A stretch of 64,000 nucleotides of DNA from Thermogemmatispora carboxidivorans (GCF_000702505.1 NZ_JNIM01000001.1:3410001-3474000), one strand, 5' to 3'; positions 1-10,007 are shown, numbered from the stretch's first letter. Notes: a model not told the origin generated them from the letters alone. Numbers and translations: made by a program.

Positions 1-3000
1 GGCTTCGTGAAGAGCGCCCTCGGCGAGTACCAGGCGGCCCAGGGCGGTGAGAACCTGCGCCTGATCGATACGGTTGCCCAGGCTGGTGAAAATGGTCAGG
101 GCTTTCTCGTAGAAGCTACGAGCTGCTCCCCAATCGCCGAGCGCGTGGCGTACTTCACCTCTGAGGCGGAGGGCCAGCCCTTCGCCAGGACGCATGCTCT
201 GCTCCTGAAAGATCTCCAGGGCCAGGGCGCTGGCCTGATCGGCCTCATCGAGGTGCGCATGCTCCAGAGCAAGTTGGGCCTGCTGTGCCAAGGCCCAGGC
301 GCTGCCGGTGCGCAGTCCCTGAGAGGTGAAGAGACGCTGGGCCTCCTCGCAGGCAGCCTGTGCCTCGCGATAGTTGGCGAGCGCCTGCCAGATCCGGCTG
401 CACTCTAGCAAGGCCCAGGCGCCTCCCTCCTGGTCGCCAGCGCTTCTCAACTCCGTCAGGGCCTGACGACAGCGGGAGAGGGCTTCACGGTAGCGTCCAG
501 CGCGACGCAGGACTGAGCTTTGTACCAGGGAGGCCCAGGCCCGCCCTTTGGGGTTGCCTCCCTGCTCGAAACTCGCTAGCGCCTGCTCCGCATAGTCGGC
601 AGCCTGACGGAGGTTGCCTTCGTCACAAGCCAGCATGGCTAGCTCGTAGAAGGTCCAGGCAGACTCTTCTTGCCGATTCTGCTCCTGATGCAGCTGCAGG
701 CTGCGCTTCAGGCAGGCAACGGCCTCGGTATAGCTGCCGAGCTGACGGAGAATGGCCCCCAAGCAACATTGGATCTGGCCCTCGCCCGCTTTCTCTTCGA
801 GGCGTACGGCATAAGAGCCGGCCCGACGCAGCATGGCTAGCAGCTGGAAGGCATACCCACGCCCACACAAGGCCCAGGAGGCACGTACTGCTGTGCGGAG
901 CGCTTCTTCTAACTCCTCAGCCCCTACAAGGTGCTCAAAGGCGGCAAGCCACTCCTCGGGACTGGGATGGGGTAGCCCCAGGTAATAGGCCGCGACTACC
1001 CGATGCACGCGGCGACGTTCTTCAGCAGGGAGGTAGGAGAGGGCAAAATTGCGTACCTGCGGGTGAATGCTGTAGGCCCTCCCATCGAAACCCATAAATG
1101 AAGCGCGCACCAGCTCATCACGGGCGGCCCGCCAGTTGGTAGCGAGCTCGCAGGGAACTATTGCCCCAGCTCCGCACGGCTCGCCTGCCGACCTTGTCTG
1201 CTCTTCCAGCGACTCGGCAGCAGGCATGGCAGGGGAGACCAGGGCGAGATCGAGCGCCGCTCTCTGGGAATGATGGGGAGCTACCAGCATGCTGATTTGA
1301 TTGGCCCTGAAGGGCAGACGAAAGGCAGAGAGATAGGAGAGGAGCAGACGCGCTGCGGGCGAGAGACGCAGATAGGCCACCTCCAGGGCGGCCCAGATCC
1401 CCGCCAGGGGTGTCTCACGCAGCTCATCGCGGATCTCTTCGAGCGAGCGCGTGGCTGCTTCGGGCGTAAAGACTTTGCCGCCGATGGAGCGGGCGGCGCC
1501 AAAGATCAGCTCTGCGCCTAACGGATAACCATCCAGGAGCGTGCAGATCTCACGCAGAATCTCTTGCTGGACTGGATCGTCCAGGTGAATGCGCTTGCCC
1601 AGGCCGCTCTGAGCCGCCAGCTCGCTAAAGAGGCGGAGCAGGTCCTCATCGGTCATCTTGCCGATAGGATACTCATACCAACGCCAGGCGGCCCCTTCCT
1701 GCAGACCGAGCGTGGCTGGATGGGAGCGCGAGGTCAAAAGCACGACAACTCGCTCGGGCAGCTCACCAAGGAAGCGCAGCCAGAGCTTTGACTCAGTCGG
1801 ATCGGTCACTTCCTCAAAGCCATCGATGAGCAGCAAACAGGGCAGTCCGCGATCCGTGCGAGCATGCAAGGCATTGAGTAGATGACGCGCTCGCTGACGC
1901 AGATCCGGGATCAGCTGCAAGCGTCTGGCCAGGTCGGGGAAGGCGCGAGCCATCTCGACGACGGCCTCGGCAAAGGTTTTTCCTCCCTGGAGCGAAATGC
2001 CTATGACGCCCCCGGTGCCCGGAAACTTGTCGCGGTTGCGCCGCGCCACCTCAAAGGCCAGGGCGCTTTTGCCGATCCCAACCGGACCAGTCAGCACAAT
2101 CTGGCGCAGATTCGCACGTGGCTGTTGCTGGCGCAAATCAGAAGGTTCTTCCCCGGTCTGCGCCGCTGCGGTAATCAGCTGGGTCAGCTCTTTTATCTCG
2201 CGCTCGCGCCCTACAAAGCAAGTCGGGATGGGGAAATCTGTCAGGGCCAGCTCATGCTCTTCCGCCTCTTCCTCCTGGGCCAGCAGAGGTACCGGATCCT
2301 CACAGCCCGGACGGGCGTGCCGATAGAGGACCGGGATAAACCAGCCATTGTGGTAGGGAGAGAGCAAAGCATGGCGAGCACGGGAAAGGGCTTCCTCTAG
2401 GGTGCGACCGCTCGCCAGAGCCTCATAGAAATGGTAGATGAAGACCGGACTGAGATTGTCCTGGAGCAAGAAGGGCATCGCCACGACCGCCGGGATCTGA
2501 GCCGTGACGAGGGCCGTGGCCAGCGAGCTGTCCAGCGCCACCTGCCGCTGACGGGAGCGCTCACGCTCCAGACGCGCCGTTTCGCAGGCTGCCAGGACTA
2601 CCAGGCGCACATCGCTAGTGACGAGCAGTTCACGCAGAGAGTGAGTATCGATGTAGCAGCGCTTTCCCTGCTCATCACAGAAACAGAGGTAGGTTTGAGC
2701 ACTGACGCGCGCCAGCGAGGTACCGCAGGCTCGACAGCGCCGCTCGTCAGGCTCGTTGAAGGCCCCACATTCCTCGCGTGGGCAGACGCGCCCATAATCG
2801 CCGTGGCCATCAAAGTGGACGACATAGCAGGGGATTTGTACTTCGCTGTCGTCCAGGATGCCAGCACCGCCATAGGCATTGAGATAACGCACCAGCTCGC
2901 TAAAGGTGCACGGCTCCAGACGGTCAAGAATCAATTGGCCGGCCTCCACGAGACGCGCCAGACCACGGCGCAAGGCATCGTAGCTGCGCTCGATCTCCAG

Positions 3001-3555
3001 CGGCTCCCCGTCAGTAGGAGCTGCTCCAATGTAGAGAACGCGCAAAGGTGGATGCACCGGCAGCTCACAACCTCCTGGCTCGTCGGGACGCAGCAGGATG
3101 CGGGTCAGGGTAAAGACGCCAGTGGCCACCAGGAAATAGTCTCCGTTGTGCAATAGCTCCCAGGGATAGGGAATGAACTCATCACAGCCAGGAGCAAAGC
3201 TAAGGGTGAGCGCTACTGTGCCACGACGGCGGAGGGTGCGCTGAATCACGCTCTGTAGCAGGCCGCCAACGTATTCAGCCCGCTCACGAGCACCAGCAGG
3301 GAGAGCGCTCGCCCGTCCCGACCTACCAGGCAGCCAGCCACAGAGGGCCGCAAAGAGCCGCTCACCGATTTCGCGTTGACCCTGCCCATCGATCTCTTGG
3401 CGATCAAGGCGCTTCAGTAGCATGGTAAGGGAGCGCGAAGTAAACGGGGGAACGAAGTCGCCTTCGACACTCTTCCCGGACCAGTTATCTCGGACCTCTA
3501 CGCAAAAGCCGCCCTCAGTGCGGGTGCGAAAGAGTATGTTTAGTGTCTCACCCAT
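1..3555 (-). CDS. CHAT protease - zinc ribbon - STAND NTPase - TPR protein (3' end beyond window)
   Basis: The minus-strand frame is open from an ATG at 3555 to the left edge (1185 codons seen, no stop). Residues about 100-420 form a CHAT (caspase-like) domain with candidate catalytic His251 (in VVHFDGHGDYG) and Cys324 (in LVVLAACETA). Between them lie four cysteines (C258, C263, C274, C277; CX4C and CX2C) that look like a zinc ribbon. An NB-ARC/STAND-type NTPase follows, with Walker A GPVGIGKSAL (Lys496) and Walker B LLLIDGFEEV (Asp578). From about residue 890 to the edge there are TPR-like helical repeats. In this family the TPRs usually sense, the NTPase switches and the CHAT protease cuts; the substrate here is unknown. 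The start has a GGAAGAGAAGAG sequence about 11 nt upstream. It stands alone, divergent from nothing and followed upstream by a non-coding gap to obg. Function in defence or regulated death is inference. Confidence 0.88.
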   Translation of the reverse strand, partial: MGETLNILFRTRTEGGFCVEVRDNWSGKSVEGDFVPPFTSRSLTMLLKRLDRQEIDGQGQREIGERLFAALCGWLPGRSGRASALPAGARERAEYVGGLLQSVIQRTLRRRGTVALTLSFAPGCDEFIPYPWELLHNGDYFLVATGVFTLTRILLRPDEPGGCELPVHPPLRVLYIGAAPTDGEPLEIERSYDALRRGLARLVEAGQLILDRLEPCTFSELVRYLNAYGGAGILDDSEVQIPCYVVHFDGHGDYGRVCPREECGAFNEPDERRCRACGTSLARVSAQTYLCFCDEQGKRCYIDTHSLRELLVTSDVRLVVLAACETARLERERSRQRQVALDSSLATALVTAQIPAVVAMPFLLQDNLSPVFIYHFYEALASGRTLEEALSRARHALLSPYHNGWFIPVLYRHARPGCEDPVPLLAQEEEAEEHELALTDFPIPTCFVGREREIKELTQLITAAAQTGEEPSDLRQQQPRANLRQIVLTGPVGIGKSALAFEVARRNRDKFPGTGGVIGISLQGGKTFAEAVVEMARAFPDLARRLQLIPDLRQRARHLLNALHARTDRGLPCLLLIDGFEEVTDPTESKLWLRFLGELPERVVVLLTSRSHPATLGLQEGAAWRWYEYPIGKMTDEDLLRLFSELAAQSGLGKRIHLDDPVQQEILREICTLLDGYPLGAELIFGAARSIGGKVFTPEAATRSLEEIRDELRETPLAGIWAALEVAYLRLSPAARLLLSYLSAFRLPFRANQISMLVAPHHSQRAALDLALVSPAMPAAESLEEQTRSAGEPCGAGAIVPCELATNWRAARDELVRASFMGFDGRAYSIHPQVRNFALSYLPAEERRRVHRVVAAYYLGLPHPSPEEWLAAFEHLVGAEELEEALRTAVRASWALCGRGYAFQLLAMLRRAGSYAVRLEEKAGEGQIQCCLGAILRQLGSYTEAVACLKRSLQLHQEQNRQEESAWTFYELAMLACDEGNLRQAADYAEQALASFEQGGNPKGRAWASLVQSSVLRRAGRYREALSRCRQALTELRSAGDQEGGAWALLECSRIWQALANYREAQAACEEAQRLFTSQGLRTGSAWALAQQAQLALEHAHLDEADQASALALEIFQEQSMRPGEGLALRLRGEVRHALGDWGAARSFYEKALTIFTSLGNRIDQAQVLTALGRLVLAEGALHEA

Positions 3556-3924
3556 CTGTGCGGTCACTCTTCTCTTCCATAATGGCAGCGCGCTTTACGA
3601 CGCGGACTTTTTGGAGAAAGGCTTCAGCCATTATAAAAGTGCTCTGCTTCAATCTTAAAGTATAGCACAGAAAGCAGCATCTGAAAGACGAGATCGGTGG
3701 TGCCAGGGTCGCATCAGGGATGCTCTGTAGAAGGTGCAAGCCCTGTCCGGCAAGAATCAGCGCCGTCGAGACCACCTCTCTCTCCTCTCGCCCAGGCTCT
3801 TTCAGGCCCCCAACCAGGGACAGGCCGGGGACCGTCCAGCCCCCACTTTCACTTCCACCCCGCCCCTACCCCAACGGCCTTCACAGCGAGCCGGGGCCAG
3901 CACGGCCCGAAGCCTCCGACCTGG
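3556..3924. other. Non-coding gap between CHAT-STAND gene and obg
   Basis: Holds the probable promoter of the CHAT-STAND gene. Short open frames here have no conserved look and no good ribosome binding site. The remainder is pyrimidine-rich sequence downstream of obg without an obvious T-tailed hairpin. Confidence 0.5.
3630..3659 (-). promoter_or_regulatory. Possible promoter of the CHAT-STAND gene
   Basis: On the minus strand TTTAAG (3654-3659) and TATAAT (3630-3635) are separated by 18 bp, about 75 bp before the ATG at 3555. The -10 is perfect, the -35 is weak. Confidence 0.4.
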
Positions 3925-5226
3925 CTATTCACCCCAGAGGAGTTCAATCTTGCCGAAGCGTACCACATCACCCACCTGAACGCCGGCTTCTTCTAAAGCA
4001 CGAGTCACCCCCATCTTCTCTAGAGTTACCTGCAGACGGTTCATACTCTCTCTACTATCGAGGCGCGTCATGCTAACAACTCGCTCGACACGCCTGCCTC
4101 GCACAACGAAGACGCCGTCCTCTTTACTAATGGTAAAGGCATCTTCTGGGAGTGGGCGCAAGACAGGGCCCTGCACAGGAGGCTCAGCAGCCAGTGTTTG
4201 CTGCCGCTGCTCCTCGCGCTTGATCTCCTCCAGGCGCCGAGCCACGGCCTGCATCAGCTCGGTCGTTCCCTGATGGGCCGCTGCCGAAATGGCAAAGGCA
4301 GGATAGCCGGCATCTTCCAGTCGCTGCTTGAGGGCCGGCCAGCGCTCCCGTGCCTGGGGCAGGTCCATTTTGTTGAGCACCACGATCTGTGGGCGGCGCG
4401 CGAGCTGGCGATCGTAGCTCTCCAGCTCGCGATTAATCGCCAGGAAATTCTCCCAGGGATCGTTTTCAGCAGCGCCATCAAGCAGATGGATGAGGAGGCG
4501 CGTACGCTGGATGTGGCGCAAGAACTCCAGTCCCAGGCCCGCCCCCTGGGCCGCTCCCTCGATCAGGCCCGGAATATCGGCCAGCACAAAGCTCAGGAGG
4601 TCGGCACTGCCAGCCTGGCCTAGCTGGACCACGCCCAGATTCGGTGTCAGGGTGGTAAAGGGATAATCGGCGATTTTGGGCCGGGCCGCCGTGACGACCG
4701 AGAGGAGCGTCGATTTGCCCGCATTCGGATAACCGACCAGCCCCACATCGGCAATCAGCCGCAGCTCCAGCACGAGCCAGCGCTCCTCGCCCGGCTCACC
4801 GTTCTGAGCTTCGCGCGGCGCCTGATTGGTTGGGGTAGCAAAATGAACGTTGCCCAGGCCCCCACGCCCACCACGCGCCACCATCACCCGCTGCCCATCC
4901 TCTACCAGGTCTGCCAACAGCTCCCTGGTCTCGGCATCCCTGACCAGCGTGCCACAGGGCACAATCAGCTCGATATCTTCACCGCTGGCACCGTGCATAC
5001 GCTGCCTCCTGCCAGGCTGCCCGTTACCAGCTTTGAAATGCTGATGATAACGATATTCAATTAGGGTATTGACTGCCGCGCTGGTCCGCAGATAGACGCT
5101 CCCTCCTCGCCCACCATCGCCTCCGTCTGGCCCCCCACGCGGTACATACTTCTCACGGCGAAAATGGATCGCTCCGCTGCCTCCATCCCCAGCTTTGACA
5201 AAGATCTTGACTCGATCGTAGAACAT
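3925..5226 (-). CDS. obg: Obg/CgtA ribosome-assembly GTPase
   Basis: A 433-residue protein with the three Obg parts. The glycine-rich Obg fold comes first (KIFVKAGDGGSG, GGDGGRGGSVYL). The G domain follows with GYPNAGKSTLL (G1), DIPGLIEGAAQGAGLG (G3) and NKMDLP (G4). A C-terminal OCT domain ends the protein (EDAFTISKEDGVFVVRG). Obg binds the 50S subunit and GDP/GTP and couples ribosome maturation to growth. The frame can be extended to 5307, but the ATG at 5226 has AGGA 8 nt upstream and begins at the conserved MFYDRVKIFV, so it is preferred; an ATG at 5235 is the alternative. The usual neighbours rplU-rpmA are absent upstream, so it appears to be transcribed alone. Confidence 0.95.
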   Translation of the reverse strand: MFYDRVKIFVKAGDGGSGAIHFRREKYVPRGGPDGGDGGRGGSVYLRTSAAVNTLIEYRYHQHFKAGNGQPGRRQRMHGASGEDIELIVPCGTLVRDAETRELLADLVEDGQRVMVARGGRGGLGNVHFATPTNQAPREAQNGEPGEERWLVLELRLIADVGLVGYPNAGKSTLLSVVTAARPKIADYPFTTLTPNLGVVQLGQAGSADLLSFVLADIPGLIEGAAQGAGLGLEFLRHIQRTRLLIHLLDGAAENDPWENFLAINRELESYDRQLARRPQIVVLNKMDLPQARERWPALKQRLEDAGYPAFAISAAAHQGTTELMQAVARRLEEIKREEQRQQTLAAEPPVQGPVLRPLPEDAFTISKEDGVFVVRGRRVERVVSMTRLDSRESMNRLQVTLEKMGVTRALEEAGVQVGDVVRFGKIELLWGE

Positions 5227-5278
5227 AGATGCCATCCTGCAACAGCACAGGTATTGCTTTGCTTGCCTTAGCCTTGGG

Positions 5279-5307
5279 TTATAACGCAGTGTTATACTAT
5301 AGCACAA
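5279..5307 (-). promoter_or_regulatory. Possible obg promoter
   Basis: Minus strand TTGTGC (5302-5307), 17 bp, TTATAA (5279-5284), with a second -10-like TATAGT at 5297-5302. The AT-rich block sits 50-80 bp before the chosen obg start, which also argues against the longer obg frame. Confidence 0.4.
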
Positions 5308-5472
5308 AGCGCGTTGCAGGAAAAGGGGGCCAGGCCAGCCCCTTGTCTGTTCAACCTGTCACGCCCCCAAAAACAAGCCAGCGCCAGACTCGCGGTTGCC
5401 CTTCGAGTCTGGCGCTGCTGCTATCTCTCACAAGGTTCACGATGTCGGGGCTGCCCCTCCACCGTCTGAGGG

Positions 5473-6075
5473 TCAGGCCATACCGTCCTCGCCGCTCAGG
5501 GGAGTATCGACCAGGTGCTGCGAGATAAACCAGACATGCATCTCATGCATTCGAAGAATATCAGACATCAACATGTCGTTGGTGCCATAGTCTTTCAGTT
5601 GCTCCGTTAGCTCGATTCCCTGGCGCAGGCCCTGAATCACTGTGCGATGAGCCTCCAGCAGGCGGGCCAGCATAGAGGGGACACTCTCGGCCCCAGTGGG
5701 GGGGCGTTCAATTCGCGTGCGCTCGGCGACATCGAAAGGCATACCGAGGGCTACGCCTCCCAGCATCTGGATACGCTCCCCGATCAGGTCAACTGTCTGC
5801 AGGATCTCCTCAGCATGCTTATCGAAGAGCAGATGAAGCTGATAGAAAGTAGGACCGGCTACCTGCCAGTGATGTTTCTTGTAGAGGTGATAGAGCGTGA
5901 TGGTGTCGGCCAGCAGCTGATTGAGCATGGTAATGCTCTGCTTGCGAGCCTCCTCGGGCAGCTCAATCGGGAGCTGGCGCACCTGTTGGGGCGTCTGAAT
6001 CTCGTACATGCGCTGCTTCAGGCGCGGCTGACCCTCAAATGCTGTCTTACCAGTAGTATGCGTGCGCGTCGTCAT
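5473..6075 (-). CDS. Dps/ferritin-like DNA-protection protein
   Basis: 200 residues. The core matches the Dps family of mini-ferritins: LLADTITLYHLYKKHHWQVAG, then FDKHAEEILQTVDLIGERI, the two helices that carry the inter-subunit ferroxidase ligands (H, D, E). A C-terminal helix includes MHEMHVWFISQHL. These proteins form 12-mers that oxidise and store iron and shield DNA during starvation or peroxide stress. The N-terminal 35 residues are extra and polar (MTTRTHTTGK), perhaps DNA-contacting. The ATG at 6075 has AAGGAAAGG upstream; the frame extends to 6123 but lacks support there. Single gene; no PerR-like box was recognised. Confidence 0.9.
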   Translation of the reverse strand: MTTRTHTTGKTAFEGQPRLKQRMYEIQTPQQVRQLPIELPEEARKQSITMLNQLLADTITLYHLYKKHHWQVAGPTFYQLHLLFDKHAEEILQTVDLIGERIQMLGGVALGMPFDVAERTRIERPPTGAESVPSMLARLLEAHRTVIQGLRQGIELTEQLKDYGTNDMLMSDILRMHEMHVWFISQHLVDTPLSGEDGMA

Positions 6076-6368
6076 ATGCCCAACCTTTCCTTTCCTGATC
6101 CTCAAGCTCAGGCGTTCGCTCACGAAGTCAGTAATTACTCTCCAGAGAGGATACGCGCCAGCAGCTTACCTGGTTTCAGCTGTTCGCTGCCAGCAGTAAG
6201 GTTCCTCTGAAAGCAAGACGCCCGCCGTCAGGGGAGCAGGTAGGGAACAGCGCCAGGCGGCTGGCTGCTGCCCTGCCCTGCAGAGATTTCTCTCCCCTGA
6301 ATGGCGGACGGACGTGGCAGCTCTGTGATCCAGGCTTTGAGGTGCCGGGAGACCTCTTCTCTTCCTGC

Positions 6369-7748
6369 TCAGTCAAGGGCTGCCAGCGCTACCGCTTCGC
6401 GACTGTCAGCTCGCTCGGGATAGAGGATCAGGCGGGCACCGCGCTGGAAGGTGAGGTAGGCCCAGGCCCATTGGAAGAGGACCAGGACCCGATTGCGAAA
6501 GCCAATTAAGTAGAAAATGTGGACGGTCAGCCACAATATCCAGGCCAGGAAGCCAGTCAGGCGCAACCGACCGATCTGCAGCAGGCCCCAGGCCCGCCCC
6601 ACCGTGGCCAGGTTTCCCTTGTTGACATAGTGGAAAGGGGCCGGCTCTTGACCGGCCAGGCGCTGGAGAATGGCCCGCGCTACATAGCGGCCCTCCTGCA
6701 TGGCAACCGGCGCGAGACCAGGCAGAGGCTGCCCCTTCTCTTCGAGATGAGCCGTATCGCCAATGACAAAGATCTCGGGATGGCCCGGCACGCTGAGATC
6801 GGGATTCACCTTGACGCGCCCGGCTCGATCAACCTCGGCCTGGAGCCAGCGCCCCGCTGGCGAGGCCTCTACACCAGCTGTCCAGATGATTGTCTTGGCC
6901 GGTAGATACTCCCCCCCGATCACAACGCCGTTCTCGTCGACAGCCTCCACCGGCGCCGAGGTGCGCACTTCGACGCCCAAACGGTTGAGAGCACGGCGCG
7001 CCTTCTCGGCCAGCTCCGGCGGGAAGGAGAGCAGGATGCGTGGAGCCGCCTCGACCAGGATGATGCGCGCCGAGTGGGGATTGATCGTGCGAAAGTCAGA
7101 AGCCAGCGCTTTATGGGCCAGCTCGGCAATGGCTCCCGCCATTTCAACGCCTGTCGGGCCAGCCCCTACCAGCACAAAGGTCAACAGGGCGCGCTGTCGA
7201 TCGGGATCGCTTTCCATCTCAGCGGCTTCAAAGGCCAGCAGAATCTGCCGGCGCAGGCGCGTGGCATCCTCTAGCGTCTTCAAGCCGGGAGCGTAGCGGG
7301 CCCACTCTCGATGGCCAAAGTAGTTCTGACCCGCTCCCGTCGCGATGATCAGGTAATCGTAAGGGATGCTGCGCTCTCCTCGCTCGTCCAGGAGCACCCG
7401 CCTCCCCACCGTGTCAACACCAGTGACCTCGGCCAGCAGTACGCGGGTATTCTTATTGTGCCTGAGCACATGCCTGATAGGAGCACTGATGTCAGCAGGC
7501 GAGAGGGCGGCTGTAGCAACTTGATAGAGCAAAGGCTGAAAGAGATGATGATTCGTGCGATCAATGACAGTAACTCTGACAGGAGCTTTTCCTAAAGCCC
7601 GCGCCGCCTGCAGTCCACCAAAGCCCCCCCCGACAATGACGACGTGAGGGAGATGCTCCTGCTCTCTATGGAAGGAACCACGCCAGTCTTCCCCTGCCAG
7701 GGTAGCAGGGTATTCCGGCGGGATAAGATCGTCCGCTCGTTTCGGCAT
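6369..7748 (-). CDS. ndh: Type II NADH:quinone oxidoreductase
   Basis: 459 residues, a flavoprotein of the NDH-2 family that passes electrons from NADH to the quinone pool without pumping protons. Two dinucleotide-binding folds are visible: VVIVGGGFGGLQAARAL near residue 35 (FAD) and FVLVGAGPTGVEMAGAIAEL near 190 (NADH). A third FAD motif, IFVIGDTAHLE, follows, with the quinone-site region APVAMQEGRYVA after it. The hydrophobic C-terminal stretch (LAWILWLTVHIFYLIGF) is the usual membrane-binding part. The start at 7748 follows AAAAGGG; the open frame reaches 7781. It is flanked by unrelated genes and seems monocistronic. Confidence 0.94.
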   Translation of the reverse strand: MPKRADDLIPPEYPATLAGEDWRGSFHREQEHLPHVVIVGGGFGGLQAARALGKAPVRVTVIDRTNHHLFQPLLYQVATAALSPADISAPIRHVLRHNKNTRVLLAEVTGVDTVGRRVLLDERGERSIPYDYLIIATGAGQNYFGHREWARYAPGLKTLEDATRLRRQILLAFEAAEMESDPDRQRALLTFVLVGAGPTGVEMAGAIAELAHKALASDFRTINPHSARIILVEAAPRILLSFPPELAEKARRALNRLGVEVRTSAPVEAVDENGVVIGGEYLPAKTIIWTAGVEASPAGRWLQAEVDRAGRVKVNPDLSVPGHPEIFVIGDTAHLEEKGQPLPGLAPVAMQEGRYVARAILQRLAGQEPAPFHYVNKGNLATVGRAWGLLQIGRLRLTGFLAWILWLTVHIFYLIGFRNRVLVLFQWAWAYLTFQRGARLILYPERADSREAVALAALD

Positions 7749-8031
7749 GGCAGTTTTCCCTTTTCTCTCTCGGGAGAACAAAACGACGATGGCCAGCTCT
7801 ACGCCCCATCGTCGTTCTCTGACACGGTCTGATACCCACCCAGGGCAGACGCGATTGCCCTGCTATTGAGCAACCTCTCATCAGCAGTAGAGGACCTCGT
7901 TGCCTCTCTCCAAAAGAGAAAACACGATGATCCCCTGCCTGCATTCCAACCAGGACCTACCGATTAGCTCCAGGCACACGAGAGGCGCATCTGATCCGCC
8001 GGGCTGAACTTTGTGAGTGGCTGCGCGGCCC

Positions 8032-9723
8032 TTAGAGGCGGCGTCTCCAGACTGTGGCCAGCGCCAGCGGCTCCCGCCAGCTGAGGAAACGGCCCCCTTC
8101 GCCCTGCTGGTGCGGTGTGAATTCAAAAGGCACTGGCAGCTCCGGCAGATGGGTGCCCGGCACAGCGCTGAGCTGGAGCGCCAGCTGCGCAAATTGCCCA
8201 TAGGAGAGCGGTGTGACCTCACTCCAGAGCTTCTGGCCCAGCACGCGAACCGCCGGTTCGATTCGGTCGTCAAGCTGGGCATCGCTGACCACGTTGAGCT
8301 TGTCATTCCAGAGGGCGAACATGGCCCCCAAGAGATGCGGATCATTTGGCGCCAGGTTCAAATGGGGGTTGGACAGATCAAAGATGAAGGGCTGCCAGCG
8401 TGTGTAGAGCGTTTTGGTGTCCAGATAGTCGTGATAGTAGCCGGCACGCGGTACGATGTAGAGCAGATTGTCGTTCATGTTGATCACCTGAAAGCCCTCA
8501 CGTACCATCTGCACCGGATTGGCCCAGCGATTGTTCCAGATGTCCAATACAATATTGCGCGCAACTGCTATGCGGCTTTTCATGAGCGAGAGGCTGCCCC
8601 ACATGCGCACCGTTTTACCTTTGCCGCTGAGAAAGGTCGCCAGACGGTTGACGAAAGAGCGATAGCGATCGGCATCATTGAGGGCATACTCATCAGCGCC
8701 GATATGCACCTGGCTGCTGGCAAACCAGGGGAGGAACTCACTCCAGAGATCCTCAACGAAGCGCATGGTAGCAGGATTAGCAAGATTGAGGAATTCTTTA
8801 GAGGCGTGGGGACTGGCCAGATCAGGACGGTATTGGGTCAGGGCCAGATCGTGCGCTGGGGTATCAATTTCGGGAATAATGGTAACAGCATGGGTCTGGG
8901 CCAGCGCCTGCAAGGAGGCCATGTCTGTCCAGCTATAGGCTCCATCACGCGCTGCCAGGCCGGGAAAGCGCGCGCTCTGGAGCCGGAAGGCCGCATACTG
9001 CCGTCGCCAGTCAGTCCGCTCCCCAGCTCCCGGGGCGTTGTCATTGAGATGAAGCTGGAATTCGTTCATCTTAAACCAAGAGAGGAGCCGCACGTAGTCC
9101 TCTAGCAAGGCAGGAGAAAAGTAGCGCCGCCCCACGTCCAGCATGAACCCCCGTACGGCGTAACGGGGGTAATCGCGCGCCAGGCCCCGTGCCAGTTGGC
9201 TTTTGAAAGGGTCCTGCATGAGCATCTGAAGCACCGTGCGCGTGCCGTAGAAGACCCCCGCCTCGGTATGGGCGCTGATCGTCAGGCTATCGGCGATCAA
9301 CAGGACATAGCCCTCGCGGCCAATCTCTGAATCATTATTCTTCAATGTAAGTAAGAGATCGCCGTTGCCAGGAGCCTCCTGTGTAATGATAGGCAAACGC
9401 AGACCGGAGACGGCCTGCAAATCTTGCTGGAAGACCGCGGCAGTAGCGCGCAGGCGGCTCGCTGAAGAAGGATCAAGGACGATGCGAGCCCCGGAGGTCA
9501 AGCTAAAGGTTCCCAGGCCCCCATGCCATTCGCGCAGCGTCGGGATCACCAGGGGAGGAGGATTCACAGAGGTAGGCAAGGAGGCCAGAAAAATTGCCAG
9601 GCGGGCCCCCACCAGGAAGAGGCCCAACAGGGCCAGCAGCAAAGCGCCAGTCAGGCGCCAGGTCAAGCGCCAGTGGACTGGAGGCCATCCATTCTTAAAG
9701 AAGGCCAACTGAGGCAAAATCAC
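8032..9723 (-). CDS. Membrane-anchored GH20 beta-N-acetylhexosaminidase
   Basis: 563 residues. An N-terminal membrane anchor (about residues 22-48, LTGALLLALLGLFLVGARL) is followed by a GH20 non-catalytic alpha/beta domain and the catalytic barrel. The barrel starts at RGFMLDVGRRYFSP and carries the Asp-Glu pair in VHIGADEYAL (Asp344-Glu345). GH20 enzymes use substrate-assisted catalysis to release terminal GlcNAc or GalNAc; here the domain should face outside the cell and act on chitin- or peptidoglycan-derived sugars. The start is taken as GTG at 9723, 9 nt after GGAG; an in-frame TTG at 9729 is too close to that site. Whether it is a true hexosaminidase or a lacto-N-biosidase cannot be told from sequence. 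Confidence 0.88.
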   Translation of the reverse strand: MILPQLAFFKNGWPPVHWRLTWRLTGALLLALLGLFLVGARLAIFLASLPTSVNPPPLVIPTLREWHGGLGTFSLTSGARIVLDPSSASRLRATAAVFQQDLQAVSGLRLPIITQEAPGNGDLLLTLKNNDSEIGREGYVLLIADSLTISAHTEAGVFYGTRTVLQMLMQDPFKSQLARGLARDYPRYAVRGFMLDVGRRYFSPALLEDYVRLLSWFKMNEFQLHLNDNAPGAGERTDWRRQYAAFRLQSARFPGLAARDGAYSWTDMASLQALAQTHAVTIIPEIDTPAHDLALTQYRPDLASPHASKEFLNLANPATMRFVEDLWSEFLPWFASSQVHIGADEYALNDADRYRSFVNRLATFLSGKGKTVRMWGSLSLMKSRIAVARNIVLDIWNNRWANPVQMVREGFQVINMNDNLLYIVPRAGYYHDYLDTKTLYTRWQPFIFDLSNPHLNLAPNDPHLLGAMFALWNDKLNVVSDAQLDDRIEPAVRVLGQKLWSEVTPLSYGQFAQLALQLSAVPGTHLPELPVPFEFTPHQQGEGGRFLSWREPLALATVWRRRL

Positions 9724-10007
9724 AAGCAAGCTCTCCGTGCAGTTACCAGGATAGTTCGTGTTTCATTGTAGTACCTGCCATCCGCTTTTACTAGTAGGGA
9801 GAGCTGATTAGCAGAATAGTACCATATAGCCCTTTTCCTGGTGAGAGCCGAGAGCCTGAGTCAGGACAGGAGAAGAGGGAGAGCCAGACGAGCCAGACAA
9901 AGAGCGGGTCCGAGAGAAAGGCAAGGCCTCCACGAACAATGATCAGGAAAGCTTGTACCCTCGGGCCCGCGTCAGGAGAGTATGGATGACGGCTCGACCC
10001 GAGCGAT

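Noticed and set aside
7..3156. Several plus-strand frames of 75-245 codons
   Set aside because: All are shadows of the continuous minus-strand CHAT-STAND frame, which reaches the window edge.
3548..3775. 75-codon minus-strand frame overlapping the CHAT gene start
   Set aside because: No ribosome binding site, and it covers the probable promoter.
8017..9105. 362-codon open frame on the plus strand
   Set aside because: Antisense to the GH20 gene, low-complexity composition.
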